Source: Lachnospiraceae bacterium
Lineage (GTDB): Bacteria > Bacillota > Clostridia > Lachnospirales > Lachnospiraceae
DNA length: 64,000 nucleotides
Reading direction: 5' to 3'
Assembly: GCA_022510665.1 (NCBI GenBank)
Contig: JAFLSZ010000001.1
Coordinates: 25,947 to 89,946 of the forward strand
Shown: piece after piece, positions 43,656-52,583 of the stretch
How positions within the stretch are numbered: the first letter of the stretch is position 1
Layout of the letters: the number at the start of each line of letters is the position of its first letter
Translations under genes and position numbers: made by a program
The notes under the pieces: generated by a model
What the model saw: the letters and a program-made list of their open reading frames with translations, nothing else
What the model was told of the DNA's origin: nothing
Databases searched by the model: none

Positions 43656-45230
43656 TCAGTTTTTCACAACACAGATTGCGGGTTTTTCATTGTCCCCGAC
43701 CGCTTTGAGCCAATTCATTTCAAACAAGGTATCTACGAGGTTTGAGATGGCATTGAAGCGATAGACAACTGCGCCGACACGTTCCGCAGTCCTGCGGATA
43801 TGCGCGGGGGCAAGGTCAGCGGTAACGGCAGCCGCCATTTGGGAGGTCTTACGATTCAGTTCCGATACAATAGCGATACATTCCCCAAGAATCGTTCGAA
43901 GTTCCTCGTATTCCATGTGCTCCCACACCGCAAAATTTGCTTTGCCATTCTTCGCGTATCCGAGCGTTTCCATTTGTTCTTTCCACTCTTTCGACAAAGA
44001 ATCAAAGCAATCGACCGCTGTACAAACGACTGATTCGGTCATATTTCCCATATAATGTTGGGCGTTGAGCGTCTGTTTGAAATTCATGGCAATCACGCTG
44101 CCCCGCCCATCTCCTGACGGACTTCCGTTATATATGCCGCAAATTCCATCCGACAGCGCATCATTTCCAATGTTTTCTGTGCTTCTCCCCCAAATGATAC
44201 CGTGTCCTCCTCCTCCGTTTACGAAGGAATACGGCCCGCCGTCCGGCACTTCGCCGTAGTTTTTTTCAAGATCGTTCTCGGTATCATTCAGCGAATAATG
44301 CAGACATAAAAGCACCTTCTGAAAACGGGCAAGATTTTCATTGTCAAATCGAGCGCCGAAACGTGTGATAAATTCATCTGAAACCGCCAGAAACTTTTCA
44401 GCGGTAACTCTGGTCAGTTCTTTGCTTTTTTCTTCAATCGCCTTTGTACAATCCCGTGTAAAAATCGGAATATTTGTCAGATATTTGCCGTTCTTGCACA
44501 CAAGGTATTGACGCTCCGTGAGCAGGTTGAGTTCGTCTTCCAGATATGGCAGCGATACGCCAAGCTCAACGCTGATTTCCTGAATCGTTACGGGACTGTA
44601 ATACGCTGCGAGTAAAATATTGCCCTTGATTTTTCTCTTTTGAAAATCCGCCCATTCCCGGCTATCACCCCCTTTTGAACCCCAAAAATCAATTTCAAAA
44701 GTGCTTGGACGATAACTCTTTTCTCCGTATAGTCTTTCCATATTCATGCCCTCCTTGATGATTTTCCTTGCGCGGAACAAATAATACTTTACCATTTCCG
44801 CACTGATATTCAGCTTTTCTGCAATTTCGGAGCAGGAGAGATTTTCGATATAGTATAAGACTGTAGTGTCGCGGTATTGTTTTGACAGCAGAGATAACTC
44901 CCGACGGAGCAGATTCAGTTCTTCCTTTTGAATGAGTTCCTCTGATGCGAAATCCGATTCGTCGGAAATATTCTCATCAAGCGGGACGGTTTTGCCTGCG
45001 TTCCTTGACTTCCTGCGAAGATACTCCATATACGTATTTTCTGCAATCTTCCACATAAAACCGTAGAAACGTTCCTCATCTTTAAGATTCGCCGCAGATT
45101 TAACAATCTCATAAAGAATATCGCTTGCCAGGTATTCCGCTTCACACACATTGCCGAGTCTCGTCAATGCAAAACCAAAGATTGATTTCATATTTTCGAT
45201 AATCTGTTTTTCCAGTTTCATACGCTCCAT
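43656..45230 (-). CDS. ECF-type sigma factor with a long C-terminal extension
   Basis: A 524-residue protein, far longer than usual ECF sigma factors (about 180). Sigma region 2 is at about 15-78 (ERFYGFMWKIAENTYMEYL), region 4 at about 105-162 (LSCSEIAEKLNISAEMVKYYL). A second helix-turn-helix-like segment follows at about 210-250 (YSPVTIQEISVELGVSLPYL), then about 270 residues of unknown domain with a glycine-rich stretch (FVNGGGGHGIIWG). No membrane segment, so the extension may sense a ligand or act as a built-in anti-sigma. RBS GGAGGG lies just before the ATG. An ECF-like promoter lies upstream. Confidence 0.85.
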   Translation of the reverse strand: MERMKLEKQIIENMKSIFGFALTRLGNVCEAEYLASDILYEIVKSAANLKDEERFYGFMWKIAENTYMEYLRRKSRNAGKTVPLDENISDESDFASEELIQKEELNLLRRELSLLSKQYRDTTVLYYIENLSCSEIAEKLNISAEMVKYYLFRARKIIKEGMNMERLYGEKSYRPSTFEIDFWGSKGGDSREWADFQKRKIKGNILLAAYYSPVTIQEISVELGVSLPYLEDELNLLTERQYLVCKNGKYLTNIPIFTRDCTKAIEEKSKELTRVTAEKFLAVSDEFITRFGARFDNENLARFQKVLLCLHYSLNDTENDLEKNYGEVPDGGPYSFVNGGGGHGIIWGRSTENIGNDALSDGICGIYNGSPSGDGRGSVIAMNFKQTLNAQHYMGNMTESVVCTAVDCFDSLSKEWKEQMETLGYAKNGKANFAVWEHMEYEELRTILGECIAIVSELNRKTSQMAAAVTADLAPAHIRRTAERVGAVVYRFNAISNLVDTLFEMNWLKAVGDNEKPAICVVKN

Positions 45231-45271
45231 TTAACCCTCCGTTTCCGTTTTCAGGCGCCTTCATATATATA

Positions 45272-45294
45272 GTCGGTGTAAGGGCAAAACGGTT
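45272..45294 (-). promoter_or_regulatory. Candidate ECF-type promoter of the sigma factor gene
   Basis: Minus-strand AACC (45291-45294), a 15-base spacer and CGAC (45272-45275) followed by TATATATA. This is the shape of ECF promoters (AAC motif, then CGTC-like -10); no sigma-A promoter with proper spacing fits here. It suggests autoregulation. Confidence 0.4.
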
Positions 45295-45354
45295 AAGATG
45301 GTTTTGAAATTTTTTTGAACGGAGCGGCAGTCGATTTGTAACAGCCGCTATTTA

Positions 45355-46521
45355 TTAAAGCGGCTCATAAGACGCGATTCCTTCCTGTAAACGCTTCAGG
45401 CCGTCTTCCAAAACGGAACGCGGACAGGCGATATTCATACGCAGAAAATTTTCGCCGCAGCTTCCGTATTGGCTGCCCTCCGAAAGATACAATCCCGTTT
45501 TGTTTCGGATATATTGTGCCGCTTCGGATACGGAGCCCCGTATACCCGAACAGTCCAGCCATAATAAATAAGTCGCGCAGGAAGGGACAACCCGTATCTG
45601 CGGAATTTTTTCTTCCACAAATCCGACAACTCTTTTTTTATTATCAAAAATGTATTTCCTAAGTTCATCCAGCCAGGCCTCGCCTTCCGTAAAAGCCGCG
45701 ACCGCCGCGTCTGCCGCAAAGGCGTTCGGCTCGGCTACCTCGTCGGTATTGAGCGCACGCCAGACCTTATGCCGCAGGGATTCATTCGGAATCATAACCG
45801 CTGCCGTCTGCATACCCGCCAGATTAAACGCTTTTGTCGGTGCGATGCAGGTAATACTGTTCTCCCTGCATTCCTCCGATACGGACGCAAACGGAACATA
45901 GTTTAGTCCGGGGTCGGTCAGGTCACAGTGGATTTCATCAGACAGTACAACCACATGATGTTTCAAGCACAGTTCTCCGATTCTTCGCAGCGTCTCCTTA
46001 TCCCATATTTTTCCCACGGGATTATGAGGATTACACAGAATCATCAGCGAAGTCTGCGGGTCCGACAACTTCCGCTCCAAATCCTCAAAGTCAATTTCAT
46101 ACCTGCCGGCATCGTATTTTAAACTGCTTTCCAAAACCTGTCGTCCGTTATTTAAAACAGAGTTAAAAAAAATATTATAGACCGGCGTTTGCACAAGCAC
46201 CTTTTCGGCAGGCGTTGTTAATTTGCGAACCGTGCTGGAAACAGCGGGAACAACACCCGTGCAAAAAACCAGCCAATCCTTCTGCATTGTGAAGCCGTGC
46301 CGCCTCTGCCACCAGCAGGTGTATGCCTGATACCATTCGTCCGGAATCACGGAATATCCGAAAACACCATGAGAAGCCCGCTTCCTAATAGCCGCCAGAA
46401 CTTCCGGCGCCGTCGGAAAATCCATATCCGCCACCCACATGGGAAGCTCGTTTTCGGCGACGTCCCACTTTAATGAATTTGTATTCCTTCTGTTTACCGG
46501 TGTATCAAAATCATATTTCAT
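45355..46521 (-). CDS. patB: PatB/MalY family PLP aminotransferase (likely cystathionine beta-lyase)
   Basis: A 388-residue fold-type I PLP enzyme. The N-terminal part carries ELPMWVADMDFPTAPEVL; MILCNPHNPVGKIW and VVLSDEIHCDL bind PLP; the Schiff-base lysine is in APTKAFNLAG; the C-terminal Arg is in FLRMNIACP. The family cleaves cystathionine to homocysteine or serves as an aminotransferase. It follows the DUF3737 gene by 40 bases. Confidence 0.93.
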   Translation of the reverse strand: MKYDFDTPVNRRNTNSLKWDVAENELPMWVADMDFPTAPEVLAAIRKRASHGVFGYSVIPDEWYQAYTCWWQRRHGFTMQKDWLVFCTGVVPAVSSTVRKLTTPAEKVLVQTPVYNIFFNSVLNNGRQVLESSLKYDAGRYEIDFEDLERKLSDPQTSLMILCNPHNPVGKIWDKETLRRIGELCLKHHVVVLSDEIHCDLTDPGLNYVPFASVSEECRENSITCIAPTKAFNLAGMQTAAVMIPNESLRHKVWRALNTDEVAEPNAFAADAAVAAFTEGEAWLDELRKYIFDNKKRVVGFVEEKIPQIRVVPSCATYLLWLDCSGIRGSVSEAAQYIRNKTGLYLSEGSQYGSCGENFLRMNIACPRSVLEDGLKRLQEGIASYEPL

Positions 46522-46561
46522 AGCGAGCCCCCGTCAACTTTTTTATATTTTCTCTTCCAAA

Positions 46562-47440
46562 CTATGCGCACACGCATGCCGATTTTCTTTCACCCTGCCG
46601 GATAATAATTTTAGTTTTGTCAGGCTCCACTTTGTCTTTTTCAATTATCAGTTCCGTAATGGAATCCGCCCGAATGATACCGCCTGACGGATTAAAAACA
46701 CTGTCAATTTTTCCGACGATATCCGCGTCCACGGTGGAATACTCAAAGGCAAGGGTAGTATTGAGCAGTTTACAGTTTTTCATAACAAGGTTGTCAATAT
46801 AGCACATCCCCTGAAGACTTTCAACCGTACAGTTAATCAGTGTCAGATTCTTCGCGTTCCAGCCAAGATACTCACCGGAGATAAACGAATCGTACACGGT
46901 CACATTTTCACTGTTCCAGAAAGCATCCTTGGACAGCAGGCGCGAATCGCGGATTTCCACATTTTTCGCACCGTCAAAAGAATAATTGCCGTACAGAGTC
47001 AAGTCCGAAATTTTCATATTTTGACTGTTCATGGCAAAGTAATCGCCTTTGGCGGTAATATGTTCCATAGAAACACCGTCACAGCTCCAAAAAGTTTCCG
47101 CCGCGTTAGGAAAGGATACATTTCTCAACACGACGTCCTCACAACGCCGGAAATTTTTCGGTGCTTCAATGGCCGAGTCTTCTACCGTAATATGTTTGGT
47201 ATACCACACACCCGCACGCCCCATTTCAAACCATGTACAATTCCGGGCAGTGATATTCTCCGCGTACCAAAGCGGATATTTCCATTTAAACATACAACCA
47301 AGCAGTTCAATATCATGGCTTTCTTTCAGAGGGGATTCGCCGTCGGCGAAAACGGTATCAACAATCCGGAGATTTTCTCCCTGAAAGAGCGCCCGTTCAC
47401 CGGTCAGATATTCCTGACGATATTCTTTTTTTTCGCTCAT
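46562..47440 (-). CDS. DUF3737 family beta-helix protein
   Basis: A 292-residue protein made of short repeats of the form 'N-hydrophobic-x-D-S/C', for example NVEIRDSRLLSKDAFWNSENV, a right-handed beta-helix pattern like pectin lyase folds. The N-terminus EYLTGERALFQGENLRI and the ESHDIELLGCMFKWKYPLWY segment are typical of DUF3737. Molecular function is unknown. It sits between a TIGR01906-like membrane protein and patB, all co-directional with short gaps. Confidence 0.9.
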   Translation of the reverse strand: MSEKKEYRQEYLTGERALFQGENLRIVDTVFADGESPLKESHDIELLGCMFKWKYPLWYAENITARNCTWFEMGRAGVWYTKHITVEDSAIEAPKNFRRCEDVVLRNVSFPNAAETFWSCDGVSMEHITAKGDYFAMNSQNMKISDLTLYGNYSFDGAKNVEIRDSRLLSKDAFWNSENVTVYDSFISGEYLGWNAKNLTLINCTVESLQGMCYIDNLVMKNCKLLNTTLAFEYSTVDADIVGKIDSVFNPSGGIIRADSITELIIEKDKVEPDKTKIIIRQGERKSACVCA

Positions 47441-47462
47441 GCTTTTTCCTCCTATACGATTG

Positions 47463-48116
47463 CTATTTGTCCGTGCTTTTTTCTTTCCGTCGGATTATAA
47501 GATAAAACGCCATACATACCGCCGCGCCAAACAGTATACCCCCAAAAATCAACAGTGCGCAGTGCATAAAAAACTCATCCGGTAAAAGCAGAATCACCGG
47601 GTCGGTGGTGCTGTCAAAAATCCAGTAATCGTTTCGGAAAAACAGTTTGTGGAACAGCACAAACACCTGCTCCCAGCTTACGGCAACCAACAGCGCCAGT
47701 ATAACCGGAAGCCCGCAGGAAATAATCGCTGTCATTTTCAAATACCGGTATTCTTTCTTTTTTGCCATAAAAACAATTCCCGCGGCGCCAAGGATGCCGC
47801 CGAATAAGGCAAAGTATTTAAACACGTCAAAAATCTCTTTTACTTCTTCAAAATGCGTTTTTCCGTTTTCCGACATCGGCAGAGTCGGAAAAGAAAGCTC
47901 CCCGTCTTTCCATGCCATATTATAATCTATCAGTGCGTCATAATTCTCGCGGATTTCCTCCTCGGAATAGCCGGACGTTTCCGCGATATGAAGCCCCTTG
48001 AAATCCGCGTAATACAGCGGCCGGAACGCAAGCGTTCCAACCACCGAAACTCCTATGATAAACAGGCTCAGTACCAGTGAAAGACCGGCCGATAACCACC
48101 ATATTCCCTTTTTCAT
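47463..48116 (-). CDS. TIGR01906-like integral membrane protein
   Basis: A 217-residue protein with four hydrophobic segments and an external loop after TM1. The conserved part reads NDYWIFDSTTDPVILLLPDEFF, the hallmark of the TIGR01906/DUF1461 family. The start at 48116 is used because AAGGAG lies 7 bases before it. Function unknown. It follows the ABC exporter by 31 bases and may belong to its operon. Confidence 0.85.
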   Translation of the reverse strand: MKKGIWWLSAGLSLVLSLFIIGVSVVGTLAFRPLYYADFKGLHIAETSGYSEEEIRENYDALIDYNMAWKDGELSFPTLPMSENGKTHFEEVKEIFDVFKYFALFGGILGAAGIVFMAKKKEYRYLKMTAIISCGLPVILALLVAVSWEQVFVLFHKLFFRNDYWIFDSTTDPVILLLPDEFFMHCALLIFGGILFGAAVCMAFYLIIRRKEKSTDK

Positions 48117-48147
48117 CCGCATTCTCCTTGCCGCTAAACCGTCCGCA

Positions 48148-50004
48148 TCAGGTCGCAATTCCCGCAAACTGATTCTGGTACAGCTTCTCGTATTCTCCTT
48201 TCTTTTTCAGGAGTTCGTCGTGGCTGCCTTCTTCCACGATTACGCCGTCCCTTAATACCACAATCTTATCCGCATCCCGGATTGTGGACAAACGATGTGC
48301 GATAATGAGACTGGTACGGTTCTTCATCAATTCCAGCATTGCCTGCTGAATGTGCATTTCCGTTCTCGTATCGACATTGGATGTCGCTTCATCCAGAATT
48401 AAAATACGCGGATTTGCAATTACCGCACGGGCAATTGCGAGAAGCTGGCGCTGTCCTTGGGAAAGGTTGCTGCCGCCTTCCGTCAGTACCGTGTCATATC
48501 CGTCTGGCAGACGTCTGATAAAACCGTCCATCTTTGCGGTTTCCGCCGCAAAACGCACTTCTTCCTGGGTCGCCTCAGGCTTTCCGTAACGAATGTTGAC
48601 ATCTATCGTATCCGCAAACAGCACCGTATCCTGCAGTACAATCCCAATCGCTTCGCGAAGAGTTTTCTTCGGAAGTTCCGTGATATCCGTGCCGTCTACA
48701 TAAATCTTTCCGCCGTCCAGTTCATAGAAACGGGTCAGCAGATTTACAATCGTGGTTTTACCGGAACCGGTAGCGCCTACAATCGCAATCTTTTGTCCCT
48801 GCTTTACGGAAAGATTCAAACCTTTTAATACCGGTTCTCCCGGTACATAACCAAACTCAATACCCTTAAATTCAATATTGCCGCGAATACTCTCCGCCGA
48901 AATATCCAATGTTCCCTCGTCAACTTCATCCGGGGTATCCATAATTTCAAAAATACGCTCTGCTCCTGCCAGTGCCGTCATAATCGAAGCATACTGGTTC
49001 GCGATTTCGTTAATCGGGCGGTTAAACCTTCTGGAATACTGAAGCATGGCCTGAATGTCACCCGGAGTCATTCTTCCCCGAATTACATAAAAAATACCAA
49101 AGGAAGCAACCAGTACATATTGAAGATTTCCTAAAAAGTTCATGCACGGTCCCATAATTGAACCGAATACACGGGAACGGATGCTGGTTTTTCTTAAATC
49201 CTCACTGATTACGCCAAACCTCTCAATCGTTTCCGGTTCTTTTCCGTAAGCGACTACCGTTTTATAACCGATTACCATCTCCTCTACTTCCCCGTTTAAC
49301 TTACCGAGAAGAATCTGCTGCTGCACAAAATACCGCCGCATAAACTTAGCAAGCTTCGTCGATACAAAAATCGTCATAGGCACCGTAATAAACGCCACCA
49401 GCGTTACAATCACATTACAGCGGAACATAAAAATCAAAGCGCCTACAAAGGTCAGAAGGCTGGAAAACAGCGAAGCAATCGACTGTGAAACCGCGTTGGA
49501 CACATTCTCTACGTCATTTGTCATACGGGACATCAGGTCACCATGGCGGTGGCTGTCGGTACTCTTAATTGACAAACGGCTGATTTTGGCAAACAGGTCA
49601 TTCCGCATCGCAAAAACGGTGTCCTGGGAAATCTTTGCCGACAATATGCTCTGGAAATATGTAAATACCGCGCTGACCGAAAACAGAAGCAGCATCTGCG
49701 CCAGCACCTTTTTCATTTCCCCTAAATCTACCGTAAACCGTCCGTCTTCCAGACGGATGGTATCAATCGCATTTCCCTGCAGAGTCGGTCCGAACAAATC
49801 CATTACCGTAACCGCACTCATCGTAAGCAGCAGACAGATTAAAAAATATTTGCTCCGTCCGATGACTTTTAACAGCCGGAGTATGGTTTTTCCCATATTC
49901 TTCGGTTTCTCTTTATTGATCCTCGCCTGCATCGGGCCCCCTCTGCGTCCGCCGAATCCAACCTGCGGCGGCTGTTCTTTCGGTCTTTCTGCCTGATTAC
50001 TCAT
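48148..50004 (-). CDS. ABC exporter half-transporter with a full catalytic site
   Basis: A 618-residue protein with a proline/glycine-rich N-terminal tail, six TMs and a nucleotide-binding domain: GATGSGKTTI, signature NLSQGQRQLLAIARAV, ILILDEATSNVD with catalytic Glu, and IAHRLST. It overlaps the partner gene upstream by 8 bases. Together they form a heterodimeric multidrug or peptide exporter of the BmrCD/LmrCD type; substrate unknown. Start at 50004 follows AAGGAGGTGCC. Confidence 0.93.
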   Translation of the reverse strand: MSNQAERPKEQPPQVGFGGRRGGPMQARINKEKPKNMGKTILRLLKVIGRSKYFLICLLLTMSAVTVMDLFGPTLQGNAIDTIRLEDGRFTVDLGEMKKVLAQMLLLFSVSAVFTYFQSILSAKISQDTVFAMRNDLFAKISRLSIKSTDSHRHGDLMSRMTNDVENVSNAVSQSIASLFSSLLTFVGALIFMFRCNVIVTLVAFITVPMTIFVSTKLAKFMRRYFVQQQILLGKLNGEVEEMVIGYKTVVAYGKEPETIERFGVISEDLRKTSIRSRVFGSIMGPCMNFLGNLQYVLVASFGIFYVIRGRMTPGDIQAMLQYSRRFNRPINEIANQYASIMTALAGAERIFEIMDTPDEVDEGTLDISAESIRGNIEFKGIEFGYVPGEPVLKGLNLSVKQGQKIAIVGATGSGKTTIVNLLTRFYELDGGKIYVDGTDITELPKKTLREAIGIVLQDTVLFADTIDVNIRYGKPEATQEEVRFAAETAKMDGFIRRLPDGYDTVLTEGGSNLSQGQRQLLAIARAVIANPRILILDEATSNVDTRTEMHIQQAMLELMKNRTSLIIAHRLSTIRDADKIVVLRDGVIVEEGSHDELLKKKGEYEKLYQNQFAGIAT

Positions 50005-51748
50005 GCGCGGCACCTCCTTCCATGTATGCACCCGACTTCATCTGGGAGTCGTAAATATCCCGATACGTCGGGCTGGACTGCAGCAGTTCCTCATGGGTTC
50101 CGCAGTGCAGAATCGTTCCTTCTTCCAATACCGCGATGCGGTCCGCCTGCTTTACACTGGCAATACGCTGCGCAATCATAATCACTGTCGTATCATCCAT
50201 TTTCTCTTTTAACGCCTTTTGCAGCTTCCCTTCCGTTACCAGGTCAAGCGCTGAAGTGGAATCGTCCAGAATCAACAGTTTCGGCTTCCGCAGTATCGCC
50301 CTTGCAATGGAAATACGCTGTTTCTGTCCGCCGGAAAGAGAAGCGCCTTTTTCCGCGATAAAAGTGTCATACTGCTCGGTAAAACCTTCGATAAACTCCG
50401 CCGCCTGCGCCGTTTCCGCCGCTGCCTTAACCGCATCTATGTCCGCTTCCCCGTCTCCCCAGCGGATATTGTTGGCTACCGTATCGGAAAACAGCTCGCT
50501 TTTCTGCATAACATAACCGATATTCTTTCGCAGTTCGGTAAGGTCATACTCTTTTACGTCAACCCCGTCCACATATACCGTGCCTTCCGTCACGTCGTAG
50601 AAACGAGGCAGAAGATTTACAAGAGACGTCTTTCCGCATCCGGTTTCGCCGATAATCGCAAGCGTCTCGCCCTGTTTTATTTTTAAATTAAGATTCTTTA
50701 ACACCGGCTCGCCCTGGGTTCCCGGATAACGAAAAGAAACTCCGCGAAACTCCACCGCCGCGCCTCCCGCGCCTTCTGTCTTACTGCCGCTTAAAATAAC
50801 CGGATCCGCGTCCATAATTTCGGAAATACGCGAAGCCGACGCCAACGCACGGGATACGGACTGAAACATCATTGACACCATCATAACGGAAAATAAAATC
50901 TGGGTAACATAGGTAATCGCTGCCATAATAGAACCGGTAGACATTCCGGCATTTTCAATCGAAATCTGGAAACCGCCGATATAAATAATCGCGATTACCG
51001 CAAAGTTCATAACCAGCGTCGTAACCGGACCGAACAGCGCCATCAGCTTTAAGACGCGGAAATTTGTCCGGCGCAGTTCTTCATTCACTCCGTAAAAACG
51101 CCGGACTTCATATTCTTCCTGCCCGTACGCCTTTACCACTCTCGCTCCGGCTACATTCTCCTGTACTACGGAATTTACCCTATCCAGCTTTTTCTGTACA
51201 ACCGAGTACAGCGGAGTCGCTCTCACCAGAATAATAATAACCATAATAATCAGCGCCGGCAGAGCGCACGCCAAAACCACGCTGAAACTCAAATCAAGCG
51301 CCAATATCATCAGCGCTCCGCCGATTAGAAACATCGGGGCACGCACGCACATCCGAAGCAGCATTTCCGTAAACTCCACCACCATGGCAATATCGTTTGT
51401 CATACGGGTCACTAAGGAGCCTGTCGTAAAATCATCGGTCTGTTCGATGGAAAGCGACATTACTTTCCCATAAATATGTATGCGTAAATCCCGCCCGAAG
51501 CTTTGCGCCGCGGTTGCTGCCGCATACGCGCAGAACACACCGAAAATACCGCCGCCCAGTACAATCGCCAACATTAAACCTCCCGTGCGGATAACATACC
51601 CCATATCACCGTTTTTCAGCCCGTTATCTACAATTCCCGACATCAATTTGGGCTGTAATAAATCTGCGAAAACCTCGCCCATCATCAGTAGCGGTGAAAT
51701 TACCGCGAAAAACCAGTACGGTTTTAAAAAACGAAACAGTTTCTTCAT
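49997..51748 (-). CDS. ABC exporter half-transporter with a degenerate catalytic site
   Basis: A 583-residue protein with six TMs and an NBD: GETGCGKTSL, SLSGGQKQRISIARAIL, but Walker B reads LLILDDSTSALD (Asp where catalytic Glu is usual) and the switch motif is IAQRIAS (Gln for His). Such a degenerate subunit with an intact partner is the rule in heterodimeric exporters. Start at 51748 follows AGGAGAGAGAAA. A promoter lies at 51801-51829. Confidence 0.93.
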   Translation of the reverse strand: MKKLFRFLKPYWFFAVISPLLMMGEVFADLLQPKLMSGIVDNGLKNGDMGYVIRTGGLMLAIVLGGGIFGVFCAYAAATAAQSFGRDLRIHIYGKVMSLSIEQTDDFTTGSLVTRMTNDIAMVVEFTEMLLRMCVRAPMFLIGGALMILALDLSFSVVLACALPALIIMVIIILVRATPLYSVVQKKLDRVNSVVQENVAGARVVKAYGQEEYEVRRFYGVNEELRRTNFRVLKLMALFGPVTTLVMNFAVIAIIYIGGFQISIENAGMSTGSIMAAITYVTQILFSVMMVSMMFQSVSRALASASRISEIMDADPVILSGSKTEGAGGAAVEFRGVSFRYPGTQGEPVLKNLNLKIKQGETLAIIGETGCGKTSLVNLLPRFYDVTEGTVYVDGVDVKEYDLTELRKNIGYVMQKSELFSDTVANNIRWGDGEADIDAVKAAAETAQAAEFIEGFTEQYDTFIAEKGASLSGGQKQRISIARAILRKPKLLILDDSTSALDLVTEGKLQKALKEKMDDTTVIMIAQRIASVKQADRIAVLEEGTILHCGTHEELLQSSPTYRDIYDSQMKSGAYMEGGAAHE

Positions 51749-51800
51749 TTTCTCTCTCCTGTTCTTATGCTTTATTCTGTTCTGTATATTCTCTTTAAAT

Positions 51801-51829
51801 ATTTTAAGACATTTTTTTAAAAGAAGCAA
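51801..51829 (-). promoter_or_regulatory. Candidate promoter of the heterodimeric exporter
   Basis: Minus-strand TTGCTT (51824-51829), a 17-base spacer and TAAAAT (51801-51806). No clear terminator was found between thiE and this promoter. Confidence 0.55.
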
Positions 51830-51900
51830 TAGATAGGGAGATTTGTTCATAAAAATTTAACGGGTTAAGCCTTCCCTTTCAAAGCTTCATACGATGCTTT

Positions 51901-52536
51901 TTATTTCCCCTTCAGGCTCTTATATGCGGCTTTCAGCTCCTCTGCCGCCTGTTTCGAATCCTCCGCTTTCATAATTGCCGAAACAACACAGATACCGTCA
52001 ATGTCCGCATCCTTTAAAATCCCGATGTTATCCTTTGTCAGCCCTCCGATGGCATTTACCGGAATCGGCACGGCATCACAGATTTTTGAAAGCGTTTCCA
52101 CTGAGGTTAATACGGTTTTTACCTTTGTTGTGGTAGGATAAATTGCTCCTACCCCAAGGTAATCCGCCCCCTGTTCATATGCTTCTTTTGCCTGCTCCAC
52201 GGTTTTCGCGGTAGCGCCTACAATCTTATCTTCTCCTAAAATCTTCCGTGCAAGAAAGACCGGAAGGTCCGACTGTCCCAAATGAACTCCTTCCGTTTCG
52301 GCAGCAAGCGCAACATCCACCCGGTCGTCAATGATAAGAGGAATGCCGTAACGCTTCGTGATTTCATGCACCTTCTGCGCCAGGGAAAGATAGGACCTTG
52401 TGTCCGTATCTTTTTCCCTGAGCTGCAATAAAGTAACGCCGCCTTTACAGGCCTGTTCCACCTTATATAAAAATACCTGTTCGTCCAGAGCCGTGCTGTC
52501 TGTAATAAAATACAGGGTCGTATCAAACTTTCTCAT
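51901..52536 (-). CDS. thiE: Thiamine-phosphate synthase
   Basis: Joins HMP-pyrophosphate and thiazole phosphate to thiamine phosphate. The 211-residue TIM barrel shows GGVTLLQLREKDTDTRSYL, LIIDDRVDVALAAETEGVHL, ADYLGVGAIYPTTTK and IPVNAIGGLTKDNI, the standard ThiE motifs. The ATG at 52536 is chosen by homology; only a weak GGAACGG site precedes it. It follows thiC by 47 bases and shares its riboswitch. Confidence 0.95.
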   Translation of the reverse strand: MRKFDTTLYFITDSTALDEQVFLYKVEQACKGGVTLLQLREKDTDTRSYLSLAQKVHEITKRYGIPLIIDDRVDVALAAETEGVHLGQSDLPVFLARKILGEDKIVGATAKTVEQAKEAYEQGADYLGVGAIYPTTTKVKTVLTSVETLSKICDAVPIPVNAIGGLTKDNIGILKDADIDGICVVSAIMKAEDSKQAAEELKAAYKSLKGK

Positions 52537-52583
52537 ACTTTTACCGTTCCTTTTCCGCTTGTGTCCGTCCTCAATCAAAACCG

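Noticed and set aside
51749..51900. Terminator of thiE
   Set aside because: Several short stems exist but none combines a stable stem with a T run.
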